A stretch of DNA of 15,152 nt from assembly GCA_019750655.1 (NCBI GenBank), contig JAIEOG010000172.1:1-15152 (forward strand), given 5' to 3'. Source of the stretch: a bacterium. Lineage in GTDB: Bacteria; Bdellovibrionota; FAC87; UBA2466. A model generated the notes under the pieces. That model had not been told where the DNA came from, made no database searches, and saw only the letters and a program-made list of their open reading frames with translations. Numbering within the stretch: position 1 is the first letter of the stretch; the number at the start of each line of letters is the position of its first letter. The translations under genes and the position numbers were made by a program. Shown here piece after piece: positions 13,971 to 15,152 of the stretch.

Positions 13971-14734
13971 GGTGCCTCCTCGGTCCGGGGGGCTACGTGG
14001 GCCGCTGGTGCGACTGTGAGTTTGCTGCGGGATTCTACCGCCTGCAGGTGGCCGTCTTTGAGGCGGACAATCTGCTGCGCGAAACTCATCGCCATGGGGT
14101 CATGGCTCGCCAGTACCACAGTGACGCCTTGAGTTTTCCCAAGCTCCGAAAGCAGCGACATGATTTGCTGGCCCGTCGCTTGGTCGAGGCTTGCGGTGGG
14201 TTCATCGGCGATAATGACACGCGGGTCTTTCGCCAGGGCGCGCGCAATCGCTACGCGCTGGCGTTGCCCGCCACTCATCTGCCGAGGCCTTTGACGCGCT
14301 TGCGCCCCAAGGCCTACAGCGTTCAAGGCATTCAAAGCGCGTTCGCGTTTTTCTTTCGCGGAGAAGCCCCGGTGTTTTAAAAAATACTCGACGTTTTCGA
14401 CGGCCGTAAGCGTGTCGAAAAGAACGAAGTGTTGAAAAATGAATCCCAGTTCAGTGCGGCGGATCTGGTTTTTCTGCTTTTCGGAAAGCCCCTTTAAGGA
14501 GGTTCCGCGGTAGAGCACGTCGCCTGTCTGGATGGGCTCGATGAGCCCTAGGATGCGAAGCAGCGTCGACTTTCCAGATCCCGATGGGCCTGCGAAACAA
14601 GTCATCTGGCCAGGGGACAACGTGAGGTCCAAAGCATGCAATGCAGGAACTTCAACTGTCCCTAATGGATAGTGAAAAGCGAGGTTTTTACACTGGAAGA
14701 GCGGTTCCACTTTATCCACATTTCCCTCCGCCAT
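13955..14734 (-). CDS. ABC transporter ATPase, LolD/MacB type
   Basis: 259 aa, ATG at 14734-14732, first gene of the operon. All motifs are present: Walker A GPSGSGKS (49-56), Q-loop Gln101 in FIFQHF, signature MSGGQRQR (153-160), Walker B VIIADEP with catalytic Glu178, D-loop ASLD and H-loop His211 in ASHDPM. The sequence after Walker A (LLRILGLIEPIQTGDV) and FQHFVLFDTLTAVENV fit the LolD/MacB/FtsE group that partners FtsX-type permeases. It powers the permease encoded just downstream. The C-terminal 30 residues are an unconserved Ala/Pro-rich tail, and the last codons hold the permease's ribosome-binding site. The 92 nt between this gene and ispH must contain both divergent promoters, but I see no clear consensus there. 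Confidence 0.95.
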   Translation of the reverse strand: MAEGNVDKVEPLFQCKNLAFHYPLGTVEVPALHALDLTLSPGQMTCFAGPSGSGKSTLLRILGLIEPIQTGDVLYRGTSLKGLSEKQKNQIRRTELGFIFQHFVLFDTLTAVENVEYFLKHRGFSAKEKRERALNALNAVGLGAQARQRPRQMSGGQRQRVAIARALAKDPRVIIADEPTASLDQATGQQIMSLLSELGKTQGVTVVLASHDPMAMSFAQQIVRLKDGHLQAVESRSKLTVAPAAHVAPRTEEAPWCAI

Positions 14735-14826
14735 CTTGGGCGCCCCTAATATACGTTAAGTCTATGCAAAATCTATTCTTTCTCTGTTAGGTAGGTGCTA
14801 GTGTCCTGGGCCTTAGGGAGCTCTTC

Positions 14827-15152
14827 TTGAAAGTTCTGTTGGCAAATCCCCGTGGTTTTTGCGCGGGTGTGAATATGGCGGTTTCGAGCCTTGAGCGGGC
14901 TCTGACGCTCTTTGGCGCGCCGATCTATGTGTTCCACGAGATTGTCCACAACTCCCATGTAGTCCAAAGTTTTCAGAAGCGCGGGGTGGTTTTCGTCAAC
15001 GATCTGGAAGAAGCCCCCGAAGGATCGGTGCTGCTTTTCAGCGCTCACGGCGTTTCGCCGCAGATCCGCGAGCGGGCCGAAGCCCGCAAACTCAAGGCCA
15101 TCGATGCGACGTGCCCCTTTGTCACCAAGGTGCATCTCGAGGCTATTAAGTT
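14827..15152 (+). CDS. ispH: 4-hydroxy-3-methylbut-2-enyl diphosphate reductase, N-terminal part
   Basis: The first 108 codons, cut by the right edge. The TTG start at 14827 is fixed by AGGGAG at 14815-14820, and the protein then begins MKVLLANPRGFCAGVNMAV, matching the IspH N-terminus residue for residue in register. Two of the three Fe-S cluster cysteines are visible, Cys12 (GFCAG) and Cys96 (DATCP), as are the substrate-binding histidines His41 (IVHN) and His74 (FSAHG). IspH (LytB) is the last enzyme of the MEP pathway: it reduces HMBPP to IPP and DMAPP with a [4Fe-4S] cluster in the cytoplasm. It is divergent from the ABC operon. It implies that this organism makes isoprenoids by the MEP route. 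Confidence 0.98.
   Translation, partial: MKVLLANPRGFCAGVNMAVSSLERALTLFGAPIYVFHEIVHNSHVVQSFQKRGVVFVNDLEEAPEGSVLLFSAHGVSPQIRERAEARKLKAIDATCPFVTKVHLEAIK

Noticed and set aside
14723..14733. TCCCTCCGCCA, identical to the 3' end of tRNA-Ser (5408-5418), as a possible attachment-site duplicate bounding an island
   Set aside because: It is only 11 bp, lies in the first codons of the ABC ATPase gene, and no integrase or mobile gene lies between the copies. Chance matches of this length are expected.
14773..15135. 120-codon minus-strand ORF over ispH
   Set aside because: Antisense of the conserved IspH N-terminus, whose Cys and His residues are on the plus strand.
1..15152. CRISPR arrays, insertion sequences, integrases or phage genes
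   Set aside because: No regularly spaced direct repeats, transposase motifs or terminal repeats were seen on either strand.

Overview
The window is moderately GC-rich by eye and dense with genes. It comes from a Gram-negative (diderm) bacterium: it encodes lipoproteins with lipoboxes, a periplasmic LolA-like protein, a beta-barrel ending in Phe, a periplasmic lytic transglycosylase and IspH. GTG and TTG starts are frequent. Two sequences fit the sigma-54 (-24/-12) promoter consensus, and both precede secreted proteins. This style suggests a deltaproteobacterium-like or Bdellovibrionota-like lineage, but no marker here fixes the taxon, so treat that as a weak guess.

Layout. 1-1639 (-): 5' part of a large polytopic membrane protein (YfhO/GT-C-like) that runs off the left edge with no stop codon in the window. 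1699-2646 (+): a polyprenyl-synthase-fold protein that has lost its Asp-rich motifs, convergent with an EVE-domain protein (2643-3116, -). 3296-3895 (+): a secreted Gly/Tyr/Asn-rich low-complexity protein behind a sigma-54-like promoter and ahead of a strong terminator. 3985-5280 (+): an exported protein of unknown function. 5333-5418 (+): tRNA-Ser(CGA), then a hairpin and a TTAANN hexamer run. 5469-6170 (-): a GT2 glycosyltransferase. 6294-6479 (+) and 6476-6781 (-): a small membrane or secreted protein and a small coiled-coil lipoprotein. 6838-8550 (+): a lipoprotein of the Slt70-type lytic transglycosylase family. 8809-10170 (+): a secreted subtilisin-family protease behind a near-perfect sigma-54 promoter, followed by a small secreted Cys-containing protein (10240-10626) and a strong terminator. 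10681-10926 (+): a small membrane protein.

10923-14734 (-) is a four-gene operon with overlapping ends, in transcription order ABC ATPase, FtsX-type permease, periplasmic LolA-like carrier, outer-membrane beta-barrel. Together these parts could form a trans-envelope route that extracts a lipid or lipoprotein from the inner membrane, carries it across the periplasm and delivers it to or through the outer membrane. 14827-15152 (+) is the 5' part of ispH, transcribed away from this operon.

Themes. Most products act in the envelope or outside the cell. All three convergent protein-gene junctions share the same 4-nt reciprocal stop overlap (TTAG or its complement CTAA). The most interesting signals are the two sigma-54-like promoters on secreted-protein genes, the G/Y/N-rich protein, the apparently non-catalytic prenyl-synthase homologue and the ABC-to-barrel operon.
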